Shown piece by piece: positions 1-14,131 of a DNA stretch of 64,000 nt (position 1 is its first letter; every line of letters starts with the position of its first letter). The notes below the pieces were generated by a model. That model was not told the origin of the DNA and made no database searches. It worked only from the letters and a program-made list of their open reading frames with translations. Made by a program: the position numbers and the translations under genes. The stretch is from Polytrichum commune (lineage: Eukaryota > Streptophyta > Polytrichopsida > Polytrichales > Polytrichaceae), in the NCBI GenBank assembly GCA_950295325.1, contig OX485808.1, positions 15,336,527 through 15,400,526 on the forward strand, in the 5' to 3' direction.

Positions 1-3000
1 GTATCATGTATGGGAAAGGATCCTCCACTGGGAGTGGACCATACGGACTAAAAGGAATATCTCCGCCCTGTTGATTAAACATGCGTAGCAGTTGCTGAAT
101 CTGTGAGTGCATGTCCTCGTTCTCCAAGAACTCCATACTCCGGGCTTGGAGTTCGTCCTCACTAAGAACCTCCTCTGCTGGAACCATCCGTCCATAATTA
201 TCTTGACCTCTCATGTCTCGGCCACGTGGCTGCTGCCAGTCGTTTGCACCTGAGGCCACACTCATCAAACCTGGGCCTAGAGATGTTAATGCCGAGCTTG
301 AGGGAGTTAGGGAACTTTGAGGAGGCCCAAGGGCTAACCCTGTTAGAGCAGTGTTGCCCCCTAACATTAGGTTCTGTGAGGGGCTTGGCAGGACAGCTGC
401 TGGTGGTGGTTGGCTTGCCTCCATGTTGTTGGTCATTTGCAGAACAGGTCCCATCATGTTATGCTTCACAGACATCTGATTCATGGAATCCGAGTACGAT
501 CGTGTCCCAATTTTACTCTGATCCTGTGCATATGATTGAGCCCCCCCTCCATTGCCTGCACCAAGAAAAACAAACAAATGTCCCCCAGTCAGCCCCAAGC
601 TAGGTTCCATTTTGCCTCCAGACTAAAGCACAGCTTGAATGAGGTGTTGGTAGAGGAAACCTTAAAAGACCATGCCACATGGCATACCTCTGCAACAAGA
701 GTGATACAACTACATGTGCCTTATATTCATCAGGCTTGATTATGACAACCTGAACAATGGCTACTCACAATATTGACATCTACAGGCAAGTCAAGCATGC
801 AACTACAAGCACATCAACGAAAGAACCCAGATCTAGATTCATGTATAAGGTCACTCCTATCTGCAGCCTAAACCATTGCTCGATGGTAGGAATATCAGCT
901 GACTCACAAAATCTGGCATGTTCAACTGATCCAATAACCGCTACAGAAGACTGGACCAAACTCCAAAGACCATAAGTGAAAAAGAATCAGCCGAACTGAA
1001 ATAAAAATACCCAGCTAACCATCTACATTCCAGGTGGGTAACTCAAACTAAGACAGAATATAGTGACACAAACAAACTCCACAATCACGACACAAAAGAT
1101 GCTTCAACACACCTCACATGCAGAACCAAATATTTGCACTAACCCTGTTTTAACAGTAAAATTGCTTTAATGATGTGACAAAATTGACAACAGGGCTGAA
1201 ACTATTCATTCAGAAAATTCCGGAAGAATGGTAACTATGTTACACTCATGTCTTGATTTAGAATTCAAGATTACAGCATCATGCCAGCTAAAACCATCGA
1301 ACATTCACCAGAGTAGAAACCTGAATGCTATCAACAGACCCCCCGCATGCTGTGCTTGCAAGGCACAGACACCCCCTCATGCTAGCGATCTTGAACCAGG
1401 ACTCAAAGCAGCTTCTTACTCCCCTCCATTCACCTCCCTGGCAAGTAAACTCCAGGCAAGGCCACTTATCAGTATTTGTGTGTAGTACTACGACTAAACA
1501 CAAACTAGGTGTGGCAATGGCAGAGATCAGGAAGCACTGCCCTGACCCTGCCAGGGTATCACCACTAAAGCTAGTCGACCTAAATCACCTAACCCGCACA
1601 CGTAATTATGTCTCCAACTACAGAGCATGGACCAATGTTTCTCAAACCATCAAAAGAACCTAGGTACATGGTCATAGAACAGAATATTGCAACACGGGAT
1701 CCGATCGAAATGACATCACTATTGGAGCCAGTCTATTTGCTCATATGTACTCCTGAATACAACAAGAGCCTTCTGCAATATGGAACAGAAGGCGACCCAA
1801 ATGTCCCAGTCAAGCTTGTCTTGGTATAGCTGTGTTCCCTAGGATTGCGATCTATACACACTTTGAACTATTAGACTGGTACACATCTCACATACCTAGT
1901 TCAGCAAATAGCAACCTCCACCAGCTCAATCAACAAGAGCACACATATACTGAGCAGACAAGGCAAGGCCCAACACTGCTGATCATGTTAAGGATTCATC
2001 CAATCCCTTAAACAGCTGGGGTTCAAGCTCTTATGAATCTCATTGACAATTCTGAAGAACTTCCATGTCAACACAAGTACCTTGACACACATTCACTGTT
2101 GCAACCCAGAAAGACATCATCTTCAGGATACTAGCTTGGATACAAATATCACCAAAGACTCACTCACAGAATATGCATCAAAATCACACCCACTGTACAT
2201 AGTTTAGATCTAACCTTGTGTGTGCATATTGCGACCACTGAGAGGCTCATCTGTGTGGCTATCAAAACCTCTTGGTTGATATGTTGACTTTACACCAATC
2301 AACGCCTCACCATCATACTCCACAACGTTCTCCCAGTTCTCATACGCAACTTTCACCAATTTGTCCACATACACCTGATTTTATCAATATAAAACATCAT
2401 AGTTAAGATCAGAATTACACTACAAAATCCATTCCAATTCCCTCTTCAGCCATACTACCAGTAACAGGGAAAGCAGCTGTTAGAGCTTTACCCCAATGTC
2501 AACCCTTTTTCTTTACCATCTCCCATTATCATACTCAGAACACAAAAAGAAAAATTCCCCTCTTTTTGGCTAGTGAAAGGCCTTCCTGACCAAAATAACA
2601 GGTTCTATGTACCAATTCTCATTTCCAGAGGCAACACCAGATGTTATATCTCGGACAGAGCAACTAATGAATATCACCAAAACACACTATACATGTCGAG
2701 GCCTCAGGTCTCTCTAATCTATGATGGACGAGGGGAACAGTCCTTGTCCATTCAACATGAATTGATTCCATAGCCTTCTCTTGTGGAATACATACATCTT
2801 AAACCATCTCTATAGTGGCCTCCCCAACACTTCCTGAGCAAAACTGGTACTATTTAGGGTGTGCAAAGACACAACAACCCTCAACCATGACTTCAATATC
2901 CATTCAATTAAACAAAAGATTACCTTCTCACTGTCAGAAAGAGAATCTACAGACATATAAGCACCATCTGCAATAAGACCCATGAGCTGAAAAATATTGT

Positions 3001-6000
3001 TGAAGATCACGCCAATATTCTGCTTCTCATCCGCATAGTATACATGAAGCTTTCCACTCAACACACAAGTCTTCGCATGCTCCACAGTGCCCTCCCACAT
3101 CTTGTTGGACATTCCATTTCCTAAAATCTGCCCATTCATACCAAATTATCTTAGAATGCCTACTCCCACCACTTTCTGCTCCTGTATACAACTCTAAGTT
3201 ACTTGATTCTACACATACACCCTCTCCATCCAACAAGCATAATGTCATCTCCATAAGTCACTTTCTACAATACAACACACAACTAAGAACTGCTGTTTCA
3301 AAAACATCAGTGATAAACTACAGATTCCTGCACTGTGCAAAGAAAATCAAATCATTTTCAAGAGCTTACATTGCGAAGCCTTTGAGGATCCATGACCACC
3401 AACCGTAAGAAATCCTCTACAGTATTTATGTGAGCACTGTTTAGGCGCTTGTGAAAAGCTCCATCCTTTCCAATCTTATCAAGACGCCACACCTCATCAG
3501 TCAAAGCAGGAGGATAGTGCTTCTTGTATACTGCATCATATTCCCACAGGCATTCTATTAGAATTCACACGAATGAGAATATTGAATCCTTCACATGGTC
3601 CGAGGAACTTAATGAGCACCTTCTAATTCAACAACATACACACAAACAAAAAGTACAAAAGTATCTCCAAGAATGTACCAAGCATAAAAACTACAATTTT
3701 CCATTTTTGTTGCAAGGTTTGTGTGTCTTGCTTCAGAGGACAAGGTATTCTCTTATTTTTCCCTTCAAGTGTGCAGCTCAAAAATCACAAAGAGAGGCAG
3801 TTACACACTGCCTCCACACCCAACCCCTACTTCTATCCAACAGCATACTTATGAAGGAAACACCTTTCCAGATTAAATCAAATGTCTGTTTACTACAACA
3901 CTCTAGTTTATGACCAAAAGTGACGTGAAGCAGTACAGAAAAAACTACAAAGAAATATAAGACACAACACATACATTCTCCACGATGATCCTTCACAGTA
4001 AAAGCTTCAGTCTTGGACTCTCGAATTCGCAAGCCCTCACAAAATCCTGATGAAATCTTCACACCCAACCGGAACTTGCGACTGCGTATCCAGCTAGAAT
4101 TGTCTGTGAATGTCAACTCTCCTAGTGTTCCCATGCCGTCCTTTAAAGTGACACTAAGTTCGCCAGTCAGCAGTGGTCTTTTACCATCTCGCTCCCTCAC
4201 CTCAAAGTTCTCAAATTCTTCTTGTGTCCAGTTCTCAACATCATCATTTGCAAAGTCACCCTCCAGAACCACAATATCAAGCTTGGCTGATGCTTCTGGA
4301 CCGGAGCTTACAACCTGCCCTGTTTCAGCATCCTGCAATACCACATGGATTGGAGATCCTTGCTCTCCTTCAACTTTGCTCCCAGTAAAAAGGGGAAGAG
4401 CTAACTTGTTTCTGAACTGAAGACGTAGATTTCGCTGATCAGGACCCTGAATCCTTTTTGGTGAGGTCCTGCGCATGTGAATGTCAACGGTAATATTATG
4501 TGTTGCACACACAATTGAAACCCAACCTTAACACTTACATGCAATGAGATCCCTTTCAAGGAAATATACACAATGTATAGCAAGAATAGAAAGAGTAAGT
4601 GCTTTGTCAGCATACCGCACTCCTCCAACTTTAGGGGGTGCATACTTGGCAAGTGCACGCTCAACCTCCTCTCCAACCTGTAGATGAATACAACTGCAAT
4701 CAGCTCAACCACATCTAAAAAGGCCCTCCAGAATAAGATATCCCAAAGTATAGCTCCATTCTAATTGAATCATATTCAAGATGTGGACAAATTTGGAAAG
4801 TCTCTTCAACTCCTCTTTTGATATGAATATTGGCATGATTAAACACCATAACGTATATACACAAGCGCTGAGGAACTCCCAAGCACAGCTACGTGATCGA
4901 GTCATACACTTTGTTCTAGACAGACTAATTCATGTGAGGTTTAAGTACATCTTTACTCGTTACATCAGTTTAAGACAAAAATAGTGAACTTGTAAAATCA
5001 ACCCTAGCTTGATATCGTCCCTATTCATACACTATTAATGCGAAGCTCAAACCTTGAGTACAGTGCTAAATCATTTCAATTCCAGAAGACAGCCATGCAT
5101 GTGCATAAATGGACAGAATATACAAAACGCATTCTGGAGAATGATGCAGATTGGCCATAGAACATATATAAATTGAATTCTTTAACTGCTTTTAAAGGTC
5201 TGTTCTCTAAGATCTCCAGACCCTGCCACATATGGAGGACAAGAAATACTAACCACTCTTCGCAGTAAAGGTTCCAACGTTGAGCAAAGTTTCTGCAGAC
5301 TATCCATTTTCACAGCTTCCACAATTACGCTGCAAACAAAGAGAGATGTAAAAAATGAGATGCGTGTAGAATATAACTCCAACAAACCACGACCACAACC
5401 CCTGTTTTACCGAGAATACTTAATCCTCGTATCTCATTTTAGTTTTCCACAAACGAATTAACAGTAAATTTGGTGTGTTACAAGCTAATCGCAATTTTGT
5501 TAAGAAGATCCTGCTGTGTGAATCATTTACCGACAATATATTCCGGCCGTTTTCTCGAAGTATGGCAGTATCTTGCTAGTACAGAAGGAACTCGAAAGTG
5601 AGAGCAAACTTCAAAGCAAGTACTTAACAGTTTACGATGTTCAACTACAAGCCTAGATTAGATTCTAACCAAGATAAAGATAGCATTAACTAGATCACGC
5701 AAGAACACAAGATTTCGGTGCATAACAGTAACTCGAAAGGAGAAGGAGCAGGCGGGCTAGTAGGCGTGAAGAATTTTCCTAGCATTTTGAATCCAGGTCT
5801 TGAGGAAAATCTTCTGAGGAAGGAACCTTCCCGACTTCTTCCCAGTTTTCAAAACTTAAACATATTCTTGAACGGGAAAGTGACTTGGTCGTTTAAGAAA
5901 GAGAGAAAAAGGAACAGAGACAGAAACAGAGAGAGTAAGAATTACTAGGATGGACGGATGGATTCAGACCTGGCAAGTTCTGGCCGCTTGCGCTTTTCTT

Positions 6001-6049
6001 CTGGCATTCCATCTTTATTATTCTCCAGCGGCCGTTTCTCTCTCGCCAT
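1..6049 (-). CDS. Calmodulin-binding protein 60 (CBP60) family protein, 3' end outside window
   Basis: Eight coding exons join in phase across GT-AG introns: 6049-5970, 5329-5254, 4677-4616, 4468-3975, 3530-3370, 3127-2924, 2374-2215 and 555-1, the last open at the window edge (597 codons visible). The start ATG at 6049 opens [11 protein letters not shown] and is followed by a basic KRKRP stretch. The family core follows: [35 protein letters not shown], a long beta-rich segment with [20 protein letters not shown] and [14 protein letters not shown], then [34 protein letters not shown] and [14 protein letters not shown]. These are hallmarks of plant CBP60 proteins, which bind calmodulin and act as DNA-binding regulators in the nucleus (SARD1 and CBP60g control salicylate genes; others act in growth or negatively in defence). 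The sequence resembles the CBP60a-d-like group rather than SARD1/CBP60g; this is inference. The last exon is Gln/Ser/Pro-rich and ends in an acidic [15 protein letters not shown] segment. No frame break is seen. Confidence 0.95.
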
Positions 6050-7140
6050 CCCTCTAGCTGTTGAGCTATTAGCGGAGTACGCCAGATTGACGACGAAACG
6101 ACCACGAACACGAATACGAATACGAAACTCTGTCCCTTCCGACCTTTCTTCGTATGTTCCTTCTAAACAGAGTCCGGATAGCCTCAGAGAACCTTTTCTC
6201 TTCACAATTTCACTCTGTATCTGTCTGTCTGTCACACCTGCGGAAGCCTGCAGCCTGCACAGCTCCAATCTCTCCTTCTTCTTGGTTCTTCTTCAAACCA
6301 AACCACTCCGATTGCTCTGTTCTTTCCTTTAGCTCCTATATCGTGCCCCTATCAGCCGCTGAGGGGCCGCTATCAGAGATAAGTAGACCGTGCAAGACCA
6401 GCATCTTAGCCAGGCTAACTAACGACAGCAACAGCGGCAAACAGAGGGAATTCAATTCAAAACACTATCCACAAAAAGTGCGAGGAGAACAGAGTAAGCA
6501 GCAGCCTCGCTGCTGCTCCCCGCGATACTCTATGTCGTCTAATTCCGGCCTCCTTCCATGAAGGTTCACCAGGTTGTCCAGCGGGTCCAGTAGTTTGTTT
6601 ATATGCTGTCCATACAGTGATCTGTTGAAACTCCTTGAAGCGCAATTCAAGACCCTAAGGATGCGAGATTGGGTTCGAAACTGAACCAGAAAGAGCTTTG
6701 CGAGATCTGAGACGTAATCGGCAGGCAAGGCAAACTGATGATCCAGGACAGGGAGGGGGAGCCCTGAATTGAGAGGCTTGGAAAAGGGTCAGAAAGCAAA
6801 ACGCGATGATATGGCGATGGCGGAGCTGGTCAAGGCTTTCTTCCTTCCTCCGTCGACGGTCGATGGCCGCCGCGTTCGTCCGCTAGCCGCGTTGCAAGCT
6901 TGGACGGATTTCATCCTATGGCGTTCGCCCCTTTCTCATCCTGTGGCGCCCGCCCCGACGGCTATCCCCGCGTGCTTCATCCGTCCCTCGCTCTCATCCA
7001 CTTCATCCAAGTGCACGCTCCCCAAAAATCTGGGAGGGTTTAGTTGGTTAGTTGGTCTCCGGCGAAACACAGCTTCTTGTGGGTTTTGGTGTTCTGGTTG
7101 TATTTTGTTTCTTGATACAATAATAGGAATTTGTTCATAA
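6050..7140 (-). promoter_or_regulatory. Upstream leader and putative promoter region of the CBP60 gene
   Basis: This stretch lies upstream of the CBP60 start on the minus strand. The frame remains open upstream of the ATG, but the first in-frame codons there are not ATG, so 6049 is the best start; its context has G at -3 and G at +4. A short run of CGTATTCGTGTTCG-like hexamers lies at about 6105-6125. The stretch around 6830-6990 is GC-rich and TCCG/CCG-rich, as often seen near plant transcription starts. No TATA box could be assigned with confidence. Short ORFs here have no recognisable domain. Confidence 0.5.
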
Positions 7141-9325
7141 CATTATTCAGATCCATAACAATGTTCTATGGGACTCACAAGTATTCCATGGAATATTCTT
7201 GGATATTCTCCACATTTAGTCTGAATGTGGGTACAACTACTACAACATAATTAGGGTTCAACTATAGCATGTGATAAGTCAGTGTTTAAACTATCTTAGG
7301 AAATAATTAGAAATACAACGTATTCACACCAAATATTGGAGTTATCATCAAATATTATTTGGCGTATGATGTGTCACTTCATGTTGAGCAATGATCCTGC
7401 AACAATGGTAAGAGGTCATTTAGTGTTAAGTCGTCATTAGCTCTTATGATTAACTCTCAAAATTTAGCTCAAAATGAGGTGGAGATTTTACATGTTTGAA
7501 AAAAACCAATTAAGTTGATGTAAACTTTACCATTAGTTGTGGCACATGGGAATGTTATAATAAGATTAACAATAATAATCATCAACAATCAAGTGGTGTT
7601 AGATCATGAACCATATGAAGGGATAACATATTGATATGGCCAAACATTTAGTCATGTATATCCAAGCCTCTTACATGATATATTTGATATTTATGAACCA
7701 AAACTTGTATGACATTATGTGAGCAAAAAAAGATTGGAAGGTTATGGTTCGTTGGTTAGTCACGGGCATGACAAGTCTCCTTTTTGAACACCTTGTGGGG
7801 TTTCATTGTCTTGATTGTCTTTTGTCTCTCGATGCAATGGGAAGTTTCTTTGCTTCAACAACTTGAATACAAAACTAATCATGTATGTCCAAGCCTATGA
7901 AACAACAAAGTCGTCCATGACTTAAAGGGTGCAACTACCTTGTATCTAAACTTGGGTCTTAGGTTTATGTAGCTTGCAAATATGATGAGGCAAGTCGTCC
8001 CATTGGTCTTCCCGGGTCATTGTGGTGTTCCCATATGTTCAAGATTGTAAAATGCAAGTTCCAAACTGCTAAGGAATAGACATCAACATGGTTTGTTCTT
8101 GTGTCTATCCAAGCTTGTGACATGGGAACACCATATGCCACGTAAATTGAACTCCAACTTAAACATCTGATGGTGAGTTTGACCCTTCGTCCCACCTTTT
8201 ACAGATAACGTCAATGTATTTAGTTTTTATGGACTTAAACTCATGCTACATCATGTGACCAGTCTAATTAACAATGTTGATGCTTTATCTTATTAGTATA
8301 AAAAAGAAACCTTACAAGCCTCGGTAAACTATAATTGATGGTACTAGATGATGTCATGAGGAGTTATGGAAGCGTGGCCTTGTATGCAACAACCTGGTGG
8401 TTTTGTTTTATACTCTTGAAGTAAATGCGATCCATAATGAAATTACGGTAATATCTTTGATGATTAGAGAATAATATCTAAGAAGAAGCATATGCTCTTC
8501 ATGGTTTGGAACGTTTGTAGTCCCCAAGCATTGTACCATAATACATGAAAGCGGGATACGTACGCCCTCATGACATTTAGTCATGGTCCACTGCATGTGC
8601 ACAATAAGATTCACTAATCAATGCACTGTAGATTTGGGAAAGGTGAATGGTGATCTCATGGGTAATCACGCCATCGTCACTCCCTACTTCCAAGTAGGTT
8701 GCCGTCGATAATGGTAGTCCAATTAATCGAAAATGCAGTCCAATCTCTTTTAAACACATGTAATTTTTTAAATATGCTCTTTGATCCTCACCAAACCACA
8801 TACCAATCAAATGTAAGGGTTCGTTTAAGAAAACAAGCCACTTAAAGACCCATCTATCTTATGGGCACCCTACATGTGATTAGGGAGTCCCTCTTCATGG
8901 TCAAAGCAAAGCAAATAAACCCATTAAAAACGGGATTAAACAGGGAGAAATATAGGCATTTATCATCAGAGTGTATACCAAATCAAAAACCCACTCGTGC
9001 ATGTCTTCAAATCCCTTCTTAACTAACATTTCTTTCCAGGGACTGCGTCATCCATAAACAACAATTCCAAACTCTCCTCTTCTTATTCAACATAAACTTA
9101 CATGCAATTAGAATACATAGAGAGTTCAACCCAAAGCAATTTAATCTTGCTTTATGTGGAGTTTTTCAACATCGAATTCAGATTTTATGCACGTAGCTAA
9201 CTACCTAGCCTTCCAAACAACATCTCATAGCAAATTCATAGTGTGTGTTATTATGTGAGAATTCCTTGAGCCTTTAGGAGTTAAAAGTCCATGCATTTCT
9301 GAAAAGTAATTTATTATTAGTATTA

Positions 9326-9326
<1 letters not shown>
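7141..9326. other. Gene-free AT-rich intergenic stretch
   Basis: No reading frame with recognisable protein features was found on either strand. Two similar T-rich segments, at about 7075-7120 and 7805-7850 (cttgattgtcttttgtctct and relatives), look like decayed copies of one repeat, possibly a retroelement 3' end, but this is weak. Confidence 0.5.

Positions 9327-9386
<60 letters not shown>
9327..9386. repeat. (GTT)n microsatellite
   Basis: About 20 uninterrupted GTT triplets are followed by a T-run and an A-run. It is a simple sequence repeat with no coding context. Confidence 0.97.
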
Positions 9387-9387
<1 letters not shown>

Positions 9388-9576
9388 TTTTGGATTTAAA
9401 AAAAAAATTAACACACAAGGTGCTTGAGCACTTGGCTAGTTTCCATCAAGTAGAGAGATGACTTCACAGCCAGAAATCGAACCGCCAACCACTCCCTTCT
9501 GTTTGGGTACCTCTCCACTATCATATGACATTTTAGGGTCATCTTGGACCTAAAGGAAGTTATTATGATGAAAGGC

Positions 9577-10608
9577 ATGCTTACCAATGATCGGGGAGAT
9601 CCGGCAGCTAGTTGTAAGTTAGCCGAGAGAAATTGCAAAATTACCGATTTTTTGGGGGAGATTTCGGCCGTATAACCGAGTTAAATATGAAGAGTATAGG
9701 AAATCAACCGACCAATATGAGATAATGTAGGAAATTTAACCCCTTAGGCTCAAAAAATGGCGGAAATGAGTTGGGTCTCCCAAGGGTATAGGCGGATATT
9801 GGCTGGTCTCCCGAGGGTATGGGCGGATATTGAATGAGGGAGGTTCTCAGCTGTGTAGGTCACAAGAAACTTAACGATGCTTTTGCTTCATTATTGCATT
9901 TCATTGTTGACGGCTAGTGTTTAGAATGTATTATGAGTGTGTCTGTGGAAGATCTTTGTGGTGATCTTGATAATGTACTAATGGAAGCCATAGCTTTATG
10001 AAGGAACTCTACAAAGTTTAGATGGTTGTTTTCACATCCACAAAGATACCTTTCAGGGCGTTTTCCTCTTGAAGGTGAAGATGATATTGTTGATTTTGAC
10101 TCTAACAGTTGGTGAATTTCATTTTTGTATATAGTATGGTATGTTAGGTTACTCTTTTATCATGTTGTGGCCTCAAATCTAATACAAGGTTTTAAGACCT
10201 AGGTATGATAGAAGAGTTTATCCATGGCCATCAACCGGTTGATGGCTTATTTTAGGTTCAACTCCTGCTACGGATAAATTGTTGATCATTCTTGTTGGAT
10301 GTTGAAATCATTACATATTATTGTTGTATGCTGATATGTTCTTTGGACATTGTTGTTGAATGGTGCGTGTTGTTTGTAGATATAATTGGAAAACCAACTT
10401 ACTTATCAATGCCCGAGTTTTTGGCCGGTTGTCATTACAATGAAGAGGAAATTAACCGGCACTTGAAAGAAAATATAGGATATTGGCCGATCCAAATTAA
10501 TGACAACAAGTTTGCAACCGATCAAATCCTAAAAAAACCGGTAGAAATTATGAAGGGACGGATTTTAGCCGGTTGAGCTCAAAAATCTCCCGAACCCTGA
10601 TGCTTACC
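9577..10608. mobile_element. Non-autonomous MULE-type element with 9-bp target-site duplication
   Basis: The element body spans 9586-10599 (1,014 bp) and is flanked by the identical 9-mer ATGCTTACC at 9577-9585 and 10600-10608. A 9-bp duplication is the hallmark of Mutator-like elements. The left end begins AATGATCGGGGAGATCCGG. The right end, reverse-complemented, begins CAGGGTTCGGGAGATTTT, giving short imperfect inverted ends. The element carries many CCGGTT/AACCGG words also seen in the fold-back at 47353-47817 and the copies at 11363 and 18340. A 95-codon frame at 10292-10576 shows no transposase motif, so the element is judged non-autonomous. Confidence 0.82.
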
Positions 10609-11362
10609 TCTCCAAGCCATCTCCCCGTACATAAACATTGTAGTCAACTACCTACACACAATATCCACACACTTGAAAGTCACATGTCATAATTTAGCAT
10701 CCAAAATCTTATACACAATTCAAGTGTAGCTCAAATAACCTACAAATTCACATACAACTTGAACTACTGAAATTCACCTCAACATGTTACAAGGCCCACA
10801 AGATACACAGTTGTTCATGACAAAGTACACTTACTAACATTGTGTTAGATACAAATTGTGCATAAAATAGTTTCTCCAACTTCATGTGATAAATGCATCC
10901 ACTACATACATAGAACATGAATCATGAAACAAACAAACCTTTAATATCATGTGTGCTAATGTCTCAAATAATACTCCTTTTACACTCAAATTAGTTTTTA
11001 CATGCTCCCGAAGGTTATTTAGAGTATCTTTCATAGACCAATTGTAGCAAGAGTTTCACTTTCGTTATGCAAATGAGAAAGAATTGATGCAAGGGCTTGA
11101 GGTTCGGACCAATTGTGCTCATACTAAGTTTATAAATGACCTCCAAGCAAAAAGAAACCATATTTTGTCCAAAAAATGACAATTTGTCCCAATCGTACGA
11201 GCATGCCTATATATTTGGAAACTTGACTTTCAATATTATCCCCACATTTGACCAATTTCATTGGCTTGGAGACCATACATATGGACATATTGCCGCATAG
11301 TTTACTATTCCTTCAATCCAAGGAATTAAAGTGGATCTCATGGGAACTCCGAGGTTAAGTGC
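10609..11362. other. Intergenic stretch, nothing recognised
   Basis: AT-rich sequence without convincing coding frames, repeats or RNA genes. Confidence 0.5.
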
Positions 11363-11580
11363 AATGAATAGGGAGAACTAGTTGCTAGTTACAAATGAAC
11401 TGGTTGAGTTTAAGAAATAACCAGTTGAAGGTCATAACTGCATGAAAACTACCAATCATTTTAGATGTATGTATAGAACATGGCCTGATTTAACAAAGAA
11501 TAACCCTAAAAATGTCAACATGTAACCGCTTAGACTTGGATTCACTAGGATCTCGACCGATTATGTCCAAAAATCTTCAT
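11363..11580. mobile_element. Half-unit copy of the GATCGGGGAG MULE family
   Basis: This 218-bp copy aligns by eye along its length with the left half of the fold-back at 47353-47817. Shared blocks are gaactggttgagtttaagaa, ataaccagttgaagg and a block like aacatgtaaccgcttagact, and it ends in caaaaatcttcatgg. No clear target-site duplication remains. It shows that the half-unit moves on its own and that the 47-kb element is a doubled form. Confidence 0.7.
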
Positions 11581-14131
11581 GGACGTTATTTAAAGCAACC
11601 TAAGGTCATAATAGTACTTAGATGGGTGACCTTCCCTAACACTTGGATTTTGATGCATCCAACCACATGTGATCCACCCAATCATGATGGGAGTATCCAA
11701 ATTCCGGACGAAGCATGTAATTTCAACCAACCATGTCAAAACATAGGGGCTTGGCCTTGGGGAAAATAGGTGCCAGCCAACTTTGTCCACACCCGTTCAA
11801 GATGTTCACTATCAAAAGAAGACAATATATACTAATATGAATAGTCCCACTCAATTTTCTCAATAATAATCCTCATAGGGGCCTTTAATTTTTGTAATGC
11901 TTGTTTCGGGATTACACAAAGACTTAGACCAAGTAAAATATATGAAGCAACATCATATTCCATGCCGATTGGCAACATTGGAGTCGTCTTTCTTTCTTTC
12001 TTTCTTCCTTTCTGTCTACCCTTCATTTTATTGAACGTTCTTTAAAAAAACCCTATCCCATACATAACATCGGTCAACACATGGCTTCAATTAGGTGAAC
12101 CGAGGAATCCTAAGAGTATAATTACGACATCTTGAATCTTCTTTACATTCCATATTATAATGTTAGCATGATGATGTAGGAAGACCCTTACCATGCTGAC
12201 TAATGTTATGTACAACGAAAACTATAAAAATATCCCACCATGACCACTTCATCCACTAAGTTGATAACTATCTCAAGTTATTTATCGTCCACGTGGGACA
12301 TGCATCTTCGACTCACACTACTTGCAATCATCTATGATGTCACGCGCATGATGGAGCTCCTTTGGTGGCCTCTCAATATCTTCATCCACGTTTCATCCAA
12401 TTTGTTGTCATCCATGGCCCCCGCCCAAGCTTGGAGCCGCCATGCGTGCCTTTTCTTTCCGTCCATGTGATCCCACATCCACGTCATCCATGATCCTCCC
12501 TTTTTGAGCATAACGGAAGTCATTGATGATCGACGAAGCTCATCCAACCCAGATCTCGTACTTGGTTCTCATCCCCAAATAAGTGCATAGCAAACCACCC
12601 TACATACTTCGATCATTAACGGAATTGGGCATTTCTACCTTTATGGTTACAAATGGGCACTTCTTTATCGATCTTCAAGTAGTAAGAGGTCTAAAATGGC
12701 ATTTGAGACATGAGTTTCAAAAATGGGACACTAGAAGTGGAGGAAAAAAAAGAACAAAACTTCTTATTGGTCATCAGGTCATTTAACATGGGAGTCACAC
12801 ATAGGAATTTGAATTGATATGTGGATAGTTGTCTTGTAGCGAGTAAGGCAAATGACACTAGAGAAAGGTTAACTATTGCAACGTTTGGGTGTTTCAAAAT
12901 GGAAGGTGATTACGAAGTAGGTTACCGACCGCAACATTTAAATGCTTGCAAGCGAAAGGCACATTGTATGTAAACATAGATAGAAGGTTTGGGATGGCCC
13001 AAAATTGGGTCTGCTTGAGCTACATGTAACTGCTCGAGAGGTCGGGCAACCAGATGGGTGCCGATAATGTGCAGCTAAGTCCATGTTACATCCAAGGTTG
13101 CGCATGCTACATAATGCAGTAAAAACGGAACATGTCATTTACCCCAAAGTACTTGATGCTAAAAAAATGTATATGTTTATCATAATTTTTTGTTATTTTT
13201 CATATTTTTCATATTTTTACTTTCTATGATTGCGGCCTACGTCCTTCAAGGGTTGTCTGGGTTGTGGAAGCCCATGCCATGTGCCCAACCTATGAGAGAG
13301 GTGACTTTTCAAAGCAAACTCTTGTACTTCTTTTTTGTAGAGGCTAAATCATTCTAATTCTCCATCTTGACTAGACAAGGGTGGGTTGGATTGTAGCTCC
13401 TTTTCAAGACAAGACCATGTTCAATTTATGCTCAAGTGTATGATTCAATGCTCCAAATGACGTGCTCGTTCTATTACACGTACAATTAAAAATTGCATAG
13501 AACATGCTACTCAAGTACAACATATTGCCATGCCATTGTTTGAAGGTTTAAGACACTAAGGAGAAACAATAGCTAGGGTTTTCAACAATCAATTGTCAAC
13601 GCAAATAGAGTGTGGCGATCTCGTACCTTAATGAAAAGTCTACCACCTCAATCAATGAAAGCATGTCGCTTAGTAACCACCTAGTAACAATTCTTATTGT
13701 AGTTAAGAGATCACATGACAACTTCATAAAATAGTAAATTTGACTCAATAGCAATATACTATTGTAAGTGTTTAGAGGGTGAAAAGCTTGCTTCACGTGC
13801 ACCCATGCCATCCCAAACATATTAAAGGCGTTTTAGAATAAGAGAGTGTGTCAAATGTCCACAATGAGACTCAGTTGTTATCCATGTCTCACACCCATTC
13901 CACATTTCAAGTATGTTGAAACAACAATGCTCACATGTTTAAACATCAAGAGCATTCAAACAAGTTTCTTCGCCATGTTGCTTGTCCTCGTAATAAGATA
14001 CTCCCTTGTTGATTATCACTAAGTGTTCACACACTTAGCACGTATCTACTAGAATGCTCTAGTATAAACAACACCTCCCACACTACTTTCGCACATGCCA
14101 AGTGAAAAATAGTTACCACTCGGGTGTACTA
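11581..14131. other. Intergenic stretch with a short (TTTC)n tract
   Basis: No gene was recognised. A TTTC repeat lies at about 11986-12008. The rest is low-complexity intergenic DNA with only short frames lacking domains. Confidence 0.5.

Noticed and set aside
5945-6268. N-terminal extension of CBP60 upstream of 6049
   Set aside because: The frame is open but no upstream in-frame ATG was found (the apparent start is TTG). The family start pattern fits 6049.
6465-6728. 87-codon minus-strand ORF upstream of CBP60
   Set aside because: No domain, overlaps another open frame, and lies in the promoter/leader region. I could not support it as a gene.
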